Assembly (NCBI GenBank): GCA_018061325.1
Contig: JAGOUJ010000006.1
Coordinates: forward strand, 1-44,342
Source: Gammaproteobacteria bacterium
GTDB taxonomy: Bacteria; Pseudomonadota; Gammaproteobacteria; UBA6186; Azoamicaceae
Direction: 5' to 3'
Length of the DNA: 44,342 nt
Shown: in pieces, positions 15,437 to 24,416 of the stretch
Numbering within the stretch: position 1 is the first letter of the stretch
How the letters are laid out: every line of letters starts with the position of its first letter
The notes under the pieces: model-generated
Databases searched by the model: none
What the model saw: the letters and a program-made list of their open reading frames with translations, nothing else
What the model was told of the DNA's origin: nothing
Translations under genes and position numbers: made by a program

Positions 15437-17506
15437 ATGAAAGTTAATGAACATTGGTTAAAAAGCTTTGTCAATTACCCCCTGGCTTTGGCTGAATTAG
15501 CCGATGCCCTTAGCTATGCGGGTATCGAGGTAGAACAGTTAGAGTCTGTGGAGTCTACGACAGGCGCGGTGTTAACCCTCAAAATTCCACCCAACCGGGG
15601 TGATTGTTTAAGCGTAGAAGGCCTTGCGCGTGAGGTATCGGCCATCACCCATACACCTTTGAGCGCAGTACCTTCTCAGACGTATGCCACCTTGTTACCG
15701 GAGACCGATCAATACGCTGTGCAGGTTCAAGCTTCCGAATGTCTAAATTATTATAGCTGTGTGATACGTGATCTCGATAACACCCTTGCAACACCGCCTG
15801 AGATCGTAGAAAAATTAAGTATTGCAGGGATTACGCCCTTGTCTATCGTGATGGATATCCTTGCCTATGTGATGTTAGAACTAGGACAACCCCTGCAGGC
15901 TTTTGATTTACAGGCACTTGAAGGCCCTCTGGTGATTCGAAAAGCTAAGGCTTTAGAGTCTATGAAGCTCGGCGATGATCGGAGCATCAAGCTTGATACC
16001 GAAGCCTTAGTGATCGCGGATCAAAAAAACGTACAGGCCCTCGCGGGCATTGTAGGTGCTGCACGATCGGTCGCCAGTCAAACCACCACAGACCTGCTTT
16101 TAACCAGTGCCTCCTTTGATCCGATTGCCATACGTCAAGCGGTACAGCGTTATGGTGTACATAGCGAAGCTTCTTATCGCTTTGAGCGAGGGATCGATCC
16201 CACATTGGCGCTGCGTGCCTTAAAACGTGCTTTATTATTGATAACTCAAAACACAGCGGCCAAAGTCGGCCCTATTCATACCGTACAGCCACACGATTTT
16301 AGTGCCCATCCCTCAACGCCTATTTTTTTAGCACGCAAGCAGATCCAACAGTTACTGGGTGTGATGCTGGATGATAAGCAGGTGATCGCTTTTCTCGAAC
16401 GCTTGAATATGCAGGTTGTGCCACAAGCCGAAGGTTTTCATGTGCAGCCACCGGCCTACCGTTTGGATCTCAAGCGTTCGGTTGATCTGATAGAAGAATT
16501 AGGCAGACTTTATGGCTTTGATCGTATACCCGCGGTCGATTTTTGTGGTACGGTAAAAGCACCTGTGTTGTCCGATCAAAACATTTTGGATCGATCCCTC
16601 AAAGAAGTTTTGATCAATCGCGGTTATTCAGAAATCATCAGTTATAGCTTTATCGATCCACTCTGGACCGATCATCTGAGTATGACCGAGAAACCTTTGC
16701 TTTTAAAGAATCCTATTTCTAGTGAAATGGCCATGATGCGCAGCAGCTTATGGCCAGGATTGTTAACAGCTTTGAAGCATAATCAAAATCGTCAAGTCAA
16801 GCGTGCACGTCTCTTTGAAATGGGGACGTGTTTTATCCATCAGCAGGATAGTCTGTGTGAAAGTCCACTGCTAGCCGGGTTATGTGTCGGATCTGTAGCA
16901 CCTGAACAGTGGGATTTGAAAGGACGGGCACACGATTTTTATGATATCAAAGGCGATGTAGAAGCATTAGTCAGCCTGCTTGGAACCGATCGCAATCGCA
17001 AGCCTTTGAATTTCGAACCCTTGCATTTTGAAGCCCTTGAACATCCAGCACTACAAGCGGGACAAAGTGCAGCTATTTATCGCAGGCATCAAAAGATTGG
17101 CACGGTGGGTGCTTTGCATCCACGTATTGTGAAAAACCTAGATTTACAAGGGCCTATATGGTTATTTGAAGTGGATCAATCTGCTTTTGTAGCAACCATA
17201 CCTTCTTTTGTGCCGCTTTCAAAATTTCCGAGTGTTCGACGGGATATCGCTTTATTAGTGTCTAAGACCGTTCTTGCCGCCGATCTCAAGCAAAGTGTTG
17301 TAGCGAGCGCAGGCGAATGGTTACAAAATGTGATCATCTTTGATGTGTATGAAGGCAAAGCGCTGGATGTAGCACAAAAAAGTGTTGCTTTAGGTTTGAT
17401 ATTTCAACATCCTACGCGCACTTTGGAGGAAACCGAGATTAAGAAGCTGGTAGACACGATTGTACAAAATCTAAAACAACACTTTCAAGCAAGCTTAAGG
17501 GAGTAG
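15437..17506 (+). CDS. pheT: Phenylalanyl-tRNA synthetase beta subunit lacking the EMAP domain
   Basis: Beta subunit of the alpha2-beta2 synthetase that charges tRNA-Phe and edits mischarged tyrosine. The N-terminal helix (MKVNEHWLKSFVNYPLAL) runs directly into AVLTLKIPPNRGDCLS, so the about 105-residue EMAP-type tRNA-binding OB fold present in most PheT proteins is absent. B3/4 editing (VMLELGQPLQAFD, EASYRFERGIDP), B5 and the C-terminal anticodon-binding FDX-ACB domain (FPSVRRDIALLV) are retained. Length 689 versus 795 in E. coli. The alpha gene pheS, usually immediately upstream, is not in the window; rluD is there instead. ihfA follows after 3 nt. Confidence 0.92.
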   Translation: MKVNEHWLKSFVNYPLALAELADALSYAGIEVEQLESVESTTGAVLTLKIPPNRGDCLSVEGLAREVSAITHTPLSAVPSQTYATLLPETDQYAVQVQASECLNYYSCVIRDLDNTLATPPEIVEKLSIAGITPLSIVMDILAYVMLELGQPLQAFDLQALEGPLVIRKAKALESMKLGDDRSIKLDTEALVIADQKNVQALAGIVGAARSVASQTTTDLLLTSASFDPIAIRQAVQRYGVHSEASYRFERGIDPTLALRALKRALLLITQNTAAKVGPIHTVQPHDFSAHPSTPIFLARKQIQQLLGVMLDDKQVIAFLERLNMQVVPQAEGFHVQPPAYRLDLKRSVDLIEELGRLYGFDRIPAVDFCGTVKAPVLSDQNILDRSLKEVLINRGYSEIISYSFIDPLWTDHLSMTEKPLLLKNPISSEMAMMRSSLWPGLLTALKHNQNRQVKRARLFEMGTCFIHQQDSLCESPLLAGLCVGSVAPEQWDLKGRAHDFYDIKGDVEALVSLLGTDRNRKPLNFEPLHFEALEHPALQAGQSAAIYRRHQKIGTVGALHPRIVKNLDLQGPIWLFEVDQSAFVATIPSFVPLSKFPSVRRDIALLVSKTVLAADLKQSVVASAGEWLQNVIIFDVYEGKALDVAQKSVALGLIFQHPTRTLEETEIKKLVDTIVQNLKQHFQASLRE

Positions 17507-17509
17507 TCT

Positions 17510-17824
17510 ATGGATGGCACGCTAACAAAGGCTAAGCTTGGGCACAGCCTTCAGCAAGGATTGGGCTTAGATGCTTTAGGTGCTGTCGATTTTACCGATC
17601 AGATTTTTGAGTTAATCCGCAGCTCTTTAGCATCGGGGGAGCCTGTTAAGCTTTCAGGCTTTGTCAATTTTGAACTACGTCATAAACCGGCGCGTCCAGG
17701 ACGTAATCCTAAAACGCTCAAACCCACCTTAATTAAAGCCAGACGGGTTGTAACCTGTAAGGCGGGTCAAAAGCTCAAGGCCCGCTTACGGGCTGCCGAT
17801 TTACCTTTGATATTCCCAGACTAG
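17510..17824 (+). CDS. ihfA: Integration host factor alpha subunit
   Basis: A 104-residue HU/IHF-fold DNA-bending protein, partner of IhfB, binding sequence-specific sites that assist recombination, replication and transcription. Landmarks are [10 protein letters not shown] at the N-terminus, [12 protein letters not shown], and the DNA-intercalating arm RPGRNPKT followed by [14 protein letters not shown]. It is more divergent than usual (SGFVNF in place of SGFGNF). The pheT-ihfA-tRNA-Pro order is conserved in gammaproteobacteria and supports alpha rather than beta or HU. It could assist the integrases of the element at 32-35 kb. Confidence 0.88.
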   Translation: MDGTLTKAKLGHSLQQGLGLDALGAVDFTDQIFELIRSSLASGEPVKLSGFVNFELRHKPARPGRNPKTLKPTLIKARRVVTCKAGQKLKARLRAADLPLIFPD

Positions 17825-17850
17825 GCTCTTCAATGCTATGATTCGGGCTT

Positions 17851-17928
<78 letters not shown>

Positions 17929-17951
17929 TTTTGTTCCGGGAGACTGGCTCC

Positions 17952-19211
17952 ATGAAATCCACTCAAAATAATCCAAAACGTACCTATACCCTTGCCTTTT
18001 TTATGTGCTTTTTAGGGGTTTCCTTTTACTTTTATGAGTATTATTTACGGGTAGCGCCCAGTGTCATGCACGATCCCTTAAAACAGGATTTTGGTTTAGG
18101 CGAGGCAGCATTTGGACATTTAGCTGCCTTTTATTATTATGCCTATACGCCTATGCAGGTTCCCGTGGGGGTTTTGTTCGATCGCTATGGTGTGCGAAAG
18201 ATCTTGACGATGGCTTGTTTAATCTGTGCAGGTGCCGCTTATTTATTTTCAGAAACCAGCCACCTCTGGGTAGCACAAGCGGCTCGTTTCTTGATGGGTT
18301 TTGGATCGGCCTTTGCCTATGTGGGTATTTTAAAAATCTCTCATGTGTGGTTGCCCAAAAAGTATTTTGCGTTTATGGCAGGGTTATCGAGCACCTTAGG
18401 TATGTTAGGGGCCAGTAGTGGTCAGGTTGTGATGACAGCGCTGGTACGGCAGATAGGATGGCGTGAAACCTTATGCTTTTTGGCATTAATAGGTCTTGTT
18501 CTTACAGAACTGTTGTGGTTATTTTTACGCGATAAAGTAGCAGAGGATGTTCAGCCTATTGTAGGATCATCGCAAAAAGATTATGTCGCTGTGCCTCTCA
18601 AATCACTGAAGAAAATTCTTTTCAGTAAGCAAATCTGGATCAATGGTGTTATTGGTTGTTTAACCTTTTTGCCGATTGCAGGTTTTGCAGAAACCTGGGC
18701 GCCGGATTTTTTAAAGGCAGCGGGTATGTCCGAGTCAAAAGCAGCCTGGGGATCTTCGATGTTATTTCTAGGTTTTGCCGTAGGGGGGCCTTGGTGGGGC
18801 TTTTTATCCGATAAAATGCATAGTCGTCGTATACCCCTAATCATGGGTTCCTCTGTGGCGGTGATTTTTATGAGCTTGGCTATTTTTATGCCCAGTGCAT
18901 CGGTTGCTTGGATGTATCCTTTGTTATTTTTCACGTCGTTTTTTGCCAGTGCCCAAATACTGATTTTTGCTGTGAGTAATGATATTGCACATGGTTCAGT
19001 GAGTGCGACAGCGATCGCTTTTACCAATATGCTGACCATGATAGGGGGTATGTTTTTACCCACCATGATAGGGGCATTACTGGATGATAGCGCCCTACTC
19101 GAACAAGCTTGTGTGGCAGGGGATTATACGGCTGCTTTAGTGGTATTACCCGTGGCATTGCTTATAGCAGCGGGTTTAAGTGTGATGCTGAAAGAATCTT
19201 ATAGGCATTAA
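17952..19211 (+). CDS. Major facilitator superfamily transporter
   Basis: A 419-residue inner-membrane protein with 12 predicted membrane segments and the MFS motif A loop [11 protein letters not shown] between segments 2 and 3; a related [13 protein letters not shown] loop appears in the second half. The substrate is unknown. The N-terminal sequence ([15 protein letters not shown]) resembles the MFS proteins common in Legionella and Coxiella relatives. Start chosen at ATG 17952 with GGGAG about 9 nt upstream; the longer open frame would overlap the tRNA. The gene faces the convergent ampG. Confidence 0.85.
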   Translation: MKSTQNNPKRTYTLAFFMCFLGVSFYFYEYYLRVAPSVMHDPLKQDFGLGEAAFGHLAAFYYYAYTPMQVPVGVLFDRYGVRKILTMACLICAGAAYLFSETSHLWVAQAARFLMGFGSAFAYVGILKISHVWLPKKYFAFMAGLSSTLGMLGASSGQVVMTALVRQIGWRETLCFLALIGLVLTELLWLFLRDKVAEDVQPIVGSSQKDYVAVPLKSLKKILFSKQIWINGVIGCLTFLPIAGFAETWAPDFLKAAGMSESKAAWGSSMLFLGFAVGGPWWGFLSDKMHSRRIPLIMGSSVAVIFMSLAIFMPSASVAWMYPLLFFTSFFASAQILIFAVSNDIAHGSVSATAIAFTNMLTMIGGMFLPTMIGALLDDSALLEQACVAGDYTAALVVLPVALLIAAGLSVMLKESYRH

Positions 19212-19235
19212 TACAGGCAATTTAATAACCTATAA

Positions 19236-20477
19236 CTATTTATGTGTGGCAGTCATTTTTTCAATGGTGTTTTTAAACAAACAGAGCAATAACAAACCCG
19301 GTACTGCGAACACCAAGGAAGCCATAAAATACTCAAACCAGCCATATTGGGCAATAATGCCGGCTATGGGCCCAATAAAGACGCGGCCTACCGCACTAAG
19401 CGATGAAAACAGTGCATATTGGAAGGCCGTGAAACGGGCGTTACAGAGGCCCATGAGCAAACCGGTAAAAGCAGCCGATCCCATGCCACCACAAAGATTT
19501 TCAAAGAAAATAGAAGAACCTGCAATCACATAATCAGGACCTGTATAAAGCAGTACCAAATAACTGAGATTGGATAGCGCCTGTAAAATGCCGAAGATCA
19601 ATAAAGCCTTGAACCAGCCGAGTTTAGGGACATACCAGGCACCCATGGTAGTCCCTATAATGGTGCCTAAAAAACCAAGTAGTTTTACCAGCGATCCTAC
19701 CTCTGAGAGCGACATTTTAATGGCGCGCAGCAAAAAGGTTTGGGTAAGTGCCCCTGCAAAGGCATCCCCTAGTTTATAGAAAACAATAAATAGTAAAATC
19801 CATACTGCGTGAGGTCTTTTTAAGAAATCAACAATAGGTAAGATAGTGCAGTCCCAAAGCGTACGGGGGGCAGCTATAACCGTTTGTTCTTCAGGATTGG
19901 GGCCCAGTAATGTGGCTAAAAGGCCGATCCCCATAAGAAAAATCATCACAAAGTACATGTTTTGCCAACCCACATGATCGGCAATGACTAAGGCCAAGCC
20001 CCCAGACACCAGCATAGCGATCCGATAACCATTAATCGCCATCGCAGCGCCCATAGGGCGCTCATCAGTCTGTAAAATATCGGTCCGATAGGCATCTATG
20101 GCAATATCTTGAGAAGCGGATAGAAAGGCAATCGCCGCAGCAATCCAAAATAAAACAGGCGGATGGGTTTTGGGATCTAAAAAGGCCATCCATAGCATGC
20201 AGAGGCATAACAAGACTTGGCAGATCGCAATCCAGCCTCTTCGGCGGCCTAGGAAAGGGGGGCTCCACCGGTCCATCAAGGGCGCCCACAGAAACTTGAG
20301 CGTATAGGGTGTCGCAGCCAGTCCTACAAAGCCAATGGCTTGAAGCGATAAACCTGAAACCGTTAACCATGCTTGTAAGGTAGAGCCAGAAAGCGCCAGC
20401 GGTAATCCAGAGGAGAAACCGAGTATCAGGGTAATGATGAGACGATGATTTTTTAAATTTAAAACATTTCGTACCAT
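19236..20477 (-). CDS. ampG: Muropeptide permease AmpG
   Basis: An MFS-fold inner-membrane permease importing GlcNAc-anhydroMurNAc peptides into the cytosol, where AmpD and AnmK act. The signature N-terminus GFSSGLPLALSGSTLQAWL, then PYTLKFLWAPLMDRWSPP and FLGRRRGW, then SASQDIAIDAYRTDIL are AmpG hallmarks. At 413 residues with about 12 segments it is shorter than E. coli AmpG (491), which has two extra C-terminal helices. It is about 15 kb from anmK-ampD, so the pathway is dispersed. The 24-nt gap to the convergent MFS gene holds no visible terminator. Confidence 0.92.
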   Translation of the reverse strand: MVRNVLNLKNHRLIITLILGFSSGLPLALSGSTLQAWLTVSGLSLQAIGFVGLAATPYTLKFLWAPLMDRWSPPFLGRRRGWIAICQVLLCLCMLWMAFLDPKTHPPVLFWIAAAIAFLSASQDIAIDAYRTDILQTDERPMGAAMAINGYRIAMLVSGGLALVIADHVGWQNMYFVMIFLMGIGLLATLLGPNPEEQTVIAAPRTLWDCTILPIVDFLKRPHAVWILLFIVFYKLGDAFAGALTQTFLLRAIKMSLSEVGSLVKLLGFLGTIIGTTMGAWYVPKLGWFKALLIFGILQALSNLSYLVLLYTGPDYVIAGSSIFFENLCGGMGSAAFTGLLMGLCNARFTAFQYALFSSLSAVGRVFIGPIAGIIAQYGWFEYFMASLVFAVPGLLLLCLFKNTIEKMTATHK

Positions 20478-20614
20478 AGCTTAGCATCCTACCTTATAAA
20501 ATCATGTCATTTTAATTATACGCACTATCGTTTTGTGCTAGCAATGCAACCTTATCTTGACGAGGGCTTGTATTTGTTTGTAGGATACCTAAAGTAAAAA
20601 AAGGGAATATACGT

Positions 20615-20872
20615 ATGCGAAGTCTGCTACCCCATTTACGTGAGTTGTTTTTTTATTTTCAATGTTTGCCTTGTTGTAAGCCGAGCGCCCGATCGGATAC
20701 AAGCCCCCTCTTGGATAATGAAGGCAATCCTCGGGAAGAGCAAGAGACGATCCTCCCCTTTGGTGATCAAGTATGTGCGAATGTAGCCCAGGATAGTAGT
20801 CCCCGCAATGTTTATGCACTGAGTCCCGATAACCCCTCCAACGAACGTACAAAGACTTGTACGATGTCGTAG
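20615..20872 (+). CDS. Small cysteine-containing protein of unknown function
   Basis: An 85-residue open frame preceded by AGGGA at 9-nt spacing and placed 24 nt before pepN on the same strand. The N-terminus LFFYFQCLPCCKPSA has a short hydrophobic stretch next to three close cysteines; the rest is polar, acidic and proline/serine-containing with three more cysteines scattered along it. No family is recognised. A Cys cluster beside a hydrophobic patch could be a lipidation or metal site, but that is speculation. The reading frame is supported by the ribosome-binding site and the position; coding status is not certain. Confidence 0.5.
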   Translation: MRSLLPHLRELFFYFQCLPCCKPSARSDTSPLLDNEGNPREEQETILPFGDQVCANVAQDSSPRNVYALSPDNPSNERTKTCTMS

Positions 20873-20896
20873 CCCTTTATCCTTAAGGAAAAAATA

Positions 20897-23503
20897 TTGA
20901 TGATACAGCTTAAAGATTATAAGCCTTCGGATTATTTGATCGATCAGGTGGATTTGATCATTGATCTTCAAGATAATCACGCCACAACGGTTCATTCAAC
21001 CTTACAATGCAGGCGTCATCCGACGCTTTCCAATACGATTGAGGCACCTTTAGTCCTACAGGGTGAAAAGCTTTCTTTGCAATCCATCCATATCGATGGA
21101 CGTGCTTTAGCTGCTTCGGAGTATGCGGTAGATGATAAAACCCTAACCCTTTTTAAAGTACCTCAAAGCTTTAGTCTGAAAACCATCGTACATATTCATC
21201 CAGAAACGAATACAGAGCTCTCGGGCCTTTATCGATCCAAAAATATGTTTTGTACCCAGTGCGAAGCCGAGGGTTTTAGACGTATTACCTATTATCTGGA
21301 TAGGCCCGATGTAATGGCCCGTTTTACAACCATCATTCACGCCGATAAGCGTGCTTTTCCTGTGTTGTTATCGAATGGCAATTTAATGGAAAAATTCGAT
21401 TTGAGTGCCGATCGACACGGGGTGTGTTGGCAGGATCCTTTTCCAAAACCTTGTTATTTGTTCGCTTTGGTTGCAGGTGATCTGGTGTCTATGACCGATC
21501 ATTTTGTGACGATGAACAACCGCATAGTCAGTTTAGAAATCTATACCGCCTTTCACGATCAGGACCAATGCCAACATGCCATGCTCGCCCTTAAAAAAGC
21601 CATGCGTTGGGATGAAGAAACCTATGGTCGGGAATATGATTTAGATCGTTATATGATTGTTGCTGTCAGCGATTTTAATATGGGCGCTATGGAAAACAAA
21701 GGGCTCAATGTTTTTAATGCTAAATATATATTAGCCAATGCACAAACCGCCACGGATGCCGATTATGACAATATTGATGCAGTGGTGGGGCATGAGTATT
21801 TTCATAATTGGTCGGGCAATCGGGTTACGTGCCGCGATTGGTTTCAACTGAGCTTAAAGGAAGGGCTTACGGTTTTTCGTGAGCATCATTTTTGTGGGGA
21901 TCTTAGGCAATCAGCCGTTCAGCTGATTGATCAAGTCTGTTGTTTAAGAGACGATCAGTTTTCAGAAGATGCGGGCCCTATGGCGCATCCCGTACGTCCA
22001 GAAGCCTATGCTGAAATTAACAATTTTTATACTGCGACGATTTATGAAAAGGGTTCAGAGATCATTCGGATGTTGAAGCATTTTATGGGTTGGGAAACCT
22101 TTAGACAAGGTATGGATCAGTATTTCTCACAGTATGATGGCCAGGCTGTCACGATTGAAGATTTTATTGCCACCATGGAACAGGTATCCAAGCAGGATTT
22201 AAGCCAATTTCGCTTATGGTACAGTCAAGCCGGCACCCCAGAATTACGGGCTCAGGAAACATATGATGTGCAAAATCATCGTTATACGCTCACACTCACG
22301 CAGCACTGTGCGCCCACACCGGGACAGGATCTCAAAAAACCTTTGCTTATACCTGTTGCGATAGGATTATTAGACACAGAGGGTCGTGATCTATTGCCGA
22401 TCGAGACCCGGGTGACACTGACAGAAGAAGCACAGACTTTTGTTTTTGAGGCTATTCCTTGCAAGCCTGTATTATCCCTTTTACGATCCTTTTCTGCACC
22501 GGTCAAACGTGGTACGAAGCAATCTAAGGAGGCTTTGGCTTTTCTGTTAGCACATGATAGCGATGCCTTTAACCGTTGGGATGCGGGCCAGCAGCTCAGT
22601 GAAGGATTGATCTTTCGATTGCTGGAGGACTTTGAAGCCAAGCGTGCTTTGATCATCGATCCTAGCTGGATAGCCGCACATGAAGCAGTCTTAAGGGACA
22701 AGACTTTAGACCCAGCCCTTCGCGCTAAAATCTTAAGTTTACCGACCTTAAATACCTTGGTAGAGGCCCAATTGCCGGTGAATATCACAGCTTTAAGTGC
22801 TGTGCGACAGTTTCTTAAGGTGCAACTAGCCAGCGCTTTAAAAAGCGATTTTTTTGAGAGTTATGCGGACAATCATTGCAAAGGATCCTACGTGTTTAGT
22901 CCAGAAGCCTGTGCGACGCGCCGTTTAAGGGATCTGTCTTTAAGCTATTTAGTACAAACAAATGATACAGAAGCTTTGGCGCTTTGCAAGCAACAATTTC
23001 AGCATACACGCAGTATGACCGATACCATGGGCGTTTTAAACGCCGTGTGTGATAGTACGGCCCCTCTGCGTGCTATGGTTTTATCTGAATTTTATGAAAA
23101 GTGGCGTAATCATCCCTTAGTTTTAGACAAATGGTTTAGGATCCAAGCGGTTTCTGTATTGCCTGATACCGTACAAACGGTGAAGCGTTTAATGCAGGAT
23201 GTGGCCTTTGATCTGAAAAACCCCAACAAGGTTTATGCTTTGATAGGTGCTTTTGCCAATGCTAATCTCATGCATTTTCATGATCAGAGTGGTGCGGGGT
23301 ATGATCTAGTGTTGGAGGTTGTTTTAAAACTGAATGCTTTAAATCCACAGGTGGCCGCGCGGATTGTGGATGCTTTTGCACCTTGGCGACGTTTTGATGC
23401 TGCGCGTCAGCAAAAAATGATCAAAGCTTTGCAGACGATTCAAGCAGCACCAAACTTGTCTACGAATGTACAAGAGATAGTTGAGAAATGTCTAGCGACC
23501 TAA
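20897..23503 (+). CDS. pepN: Aminopeptidase N (M1 family)
   Basis: A cytosolic zinc metallopeptidase that removes N-terminal residues from peptides. The exopeptidase motif GAMENKG is near residue 263, the zinc motif HEYFHNWSG near 299 (HExxH) with the third ligand Glu in LKEGLTVFREHHF. The C-terminal half is the helical domain typical of the E. coli type (WDAGQQL, TDTMGVL, PNKVYALIGAF, RFDAARQ). At 868 residues it matches E. coli PepN (870). There are two adjacent ATGs (20897, 20900); AAGGA lies upstream. A GC-rich stem-loop follows the stop. Confidence 0.96.
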   Translation: MMIQLKDYKPSDYLIDQVDLIIDLQDNHATTVHSTLQCRRHPTLSNTIEAPLVLQGEKLSLQSIHIDGRALAASEYAVDDKTLTLFKVPQSFSLKTIVHIHPETNTELSGLYRSKNMFCTQCEAEGFRRITYYLDRPDVMARFTTIIHADKRAFPVLLSNGNLMEKFDLSADRHGVCWQDPFPKPCYLFALVAGDLVSMTDHFVTMNNRIVSLEIYTAFHDQDQCQHAMLALKKAMRWDEETYGREYDLDRYMIVAVSDFNMGAMENKGLNVFNAKYILANAQTATDADYDNIDAVVGHEYFHNWSGNRVTCRDWFQLSLKEGLTVFREHHFCGDLRQSAVQLIDQVCCLRDDQFSEDAGPMAHPVRPEAYAEINNFYTATIYEKGSEIIRMLKHFMGWETFRQGMDQYFSQYDGQAVTIEDFIATMEQVSKQDLSQFRLWYSQAGTPELRAQETYDVQNHRYTLTLTQHCAPTPGQDLKKPLLIPVAIGLLDTEGRDLLPIETRVTLTEEAQTFVFEAIPCKPVLSLLRSFSAPVKRGTKQSKEALAFLLAHDSDAFNRWDAGQQLSEGLIFRLLEDFEAKRALIIDPSWIAAHEAVLRDKTLDPALRAKILSLPTLNTLVEAQLPVNITALSAVRQFLKVQLASALKSDFFESYADNHCKGSYVFSPEACATRRLRDLSLSYLVQTNDTEALALCKQQFQHTRSMTDTMGVLNAVCDSTAPLRAMVLSEFYEKWRNHPLVLDKWFRIQAVSVLPDTVQTVKRLMQDVAFDLKNPNKVYALIGAFANANLMHFHDQSGAGYDLVLEVVLKLNALNPQVAARIVDAFAPWRRFDAARQQKMIKALQTIQAAPNLSTNVQEIVEKCLAT

Positions 23504-23540
23504 CCCCCACCCTAGCCCTCCCCCGCTAAGCGGGGGAGGG
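23504..23540. repeat. GC-rich palindromic repeat between convergent pepN and PAP2 genes
   Basis: CCCTCCCCCGC and GCGGGGGAGGG form a perfect 11-bp stem with a TAA loop at 23516-23540, preceded by CCCCCACCCTAG. Related to the repeat in the nhaA 3' end. It probably limits read-through between the convergent genes, though there is no long U-run. Confidence 0.75.
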
Positions 23541-23570
23541 TATTTGAAACAAACGCTTGATCCCTGTTTT

Positions 23571-24416
23571 TTAAGAAATTCTCTTAGATTCAGTTGGGGT
23601 GGGAAGCTTCCAATAATACAGCAGCATGAGCGTCCACACAAAGCAAACAAGCGCTAAAAGTGCGGAGAATACGGTATCACTCATCCAGTGGGCACCACTG
23701 AATAACCGTGGTAGACACAGAAAAAGCGCAAAGATAATACCCAAAATACCGATGCGTTTAGGTGAAAGATAGAGGCTAAATAAAGCCCAATAGAGTAAGG
23801 CAAAGGCATGTCCACTCGGAAAGCAATTTTGGGAGGCATCTTTGATATTGGGATCTTGCAACAGGGTGGATAATCGAAAACTGGGTTCTAAAACCAAAGA
23901 AGGTGAATAGCGTCTGAGGTTTAGAAACCCATGAAAAAAATATTCTTGCAAACAAAAAACCAACTCAAAACAAATCCAAAAATAAATAAAGCCTTTGATA
24001 CATTGCATGCGTAGTCTAGTAGTGTGTCCAAAAAGTTTTTCCGAGTGTGCATGAGGGGCGTCGATTCCAGGGAGGGTTAATCGTCGAATACAGGGATGTA
24101 TGTTCCCGAGTGCCATTCGGAAAAACTTCGTTGATGAGCTACTAGGGTTTTTAGTTTGGTAGATCGCCCACAGATTAAAACAGCAAGCGAGTAGCAAGTT
24201 GTAGCTGGTTTCTCGACGATGGTTCAGCATACCCCACACGCTTTGCCAAGCGGGATTGTGCGATAAACTACCATTGAGTAGATAAAAAATAGCCTTATCA
24301 CTTTTGATACACAGTACGTGGGTGAGTGGATTAAACCACAGGAACAGTGCGAAAAAAAATAATAGATGGCTTATCAGCCACAAACGGAGGGGCCATGAAG
24401 GGCGCACTGCGCTCAT
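23571..24416 (-). CDS. PAP2-family membrane phosphatase carrying an in-frame palindromic element
   Basis: A 281-residue integral membrane phosphatase of the type-2 phosphatidic acid phosphatase superfamily. Active-site blocks are FPSGHAFALLYW and RLFSGAHWMSDTVFS, with the catalytic histidines in SGH and AHW. Such enzymes dephosphorylate undecaprenyl diphosphate, lipid A or phosphatidylglycerophosphate; the substrate is not decidable here. Co-operonic lpxH hints at lipid A. Residues 91-134 (from PSSSSTKFF through EKLFGHTTR) are encoded by a ~130-bp palindromic element in an open frame, between hydrophobic segments. Removing it would leave a compact protein of about 237 residues. The start overlaps the lpxH stop by 4 nt. 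Confidence 0.82.
   Translation of the reverse strand: MSAVRPSWPLRLWLISHLLFFFALFLWFNPLTHVLCIKSDKAIFYLLNGSLSHNPAWQSVWGMLNHRRETSYNLLLACCFNLWAIYQTKNPSSSSTKFFRMALGNIHPCIRRLTLPGIDAPHAHSEKLFGHTTRLRMQCIKGFIYFWICFELVFCLQEYFFHGFLNLRRYSPSLVLEPSFRLSTLLQDPNIKDASQNCFPSGHAFALLYWALFSLYLSPKRIGILGIIFALFLCLPRLFSGAHWMSDTVFSALLALVCFVWTLMLLYYWKLPTPTESKRIS
24016..24145 (-). repeat. Full palindromic element inserted in frame in the PAP2 gene
   Basis: Terminal CTAGTAG and CTACTAG are perfect inverted 7-mers, and AAGTTTTTCCGA recurs inverted about 15 nt inside each end. The minus strand matches 14249-14384 closely through the core. The gene's frame crosses all 130 bp without a stop. Confidence 0.88.

Noticed and set aside
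15540-15600. PheT shortening as a sequencing or assembly error
   Set aside because: The frame stays open and the flanking family blocks join smoothly, so a real domain loss is more likely; read data would settle it.
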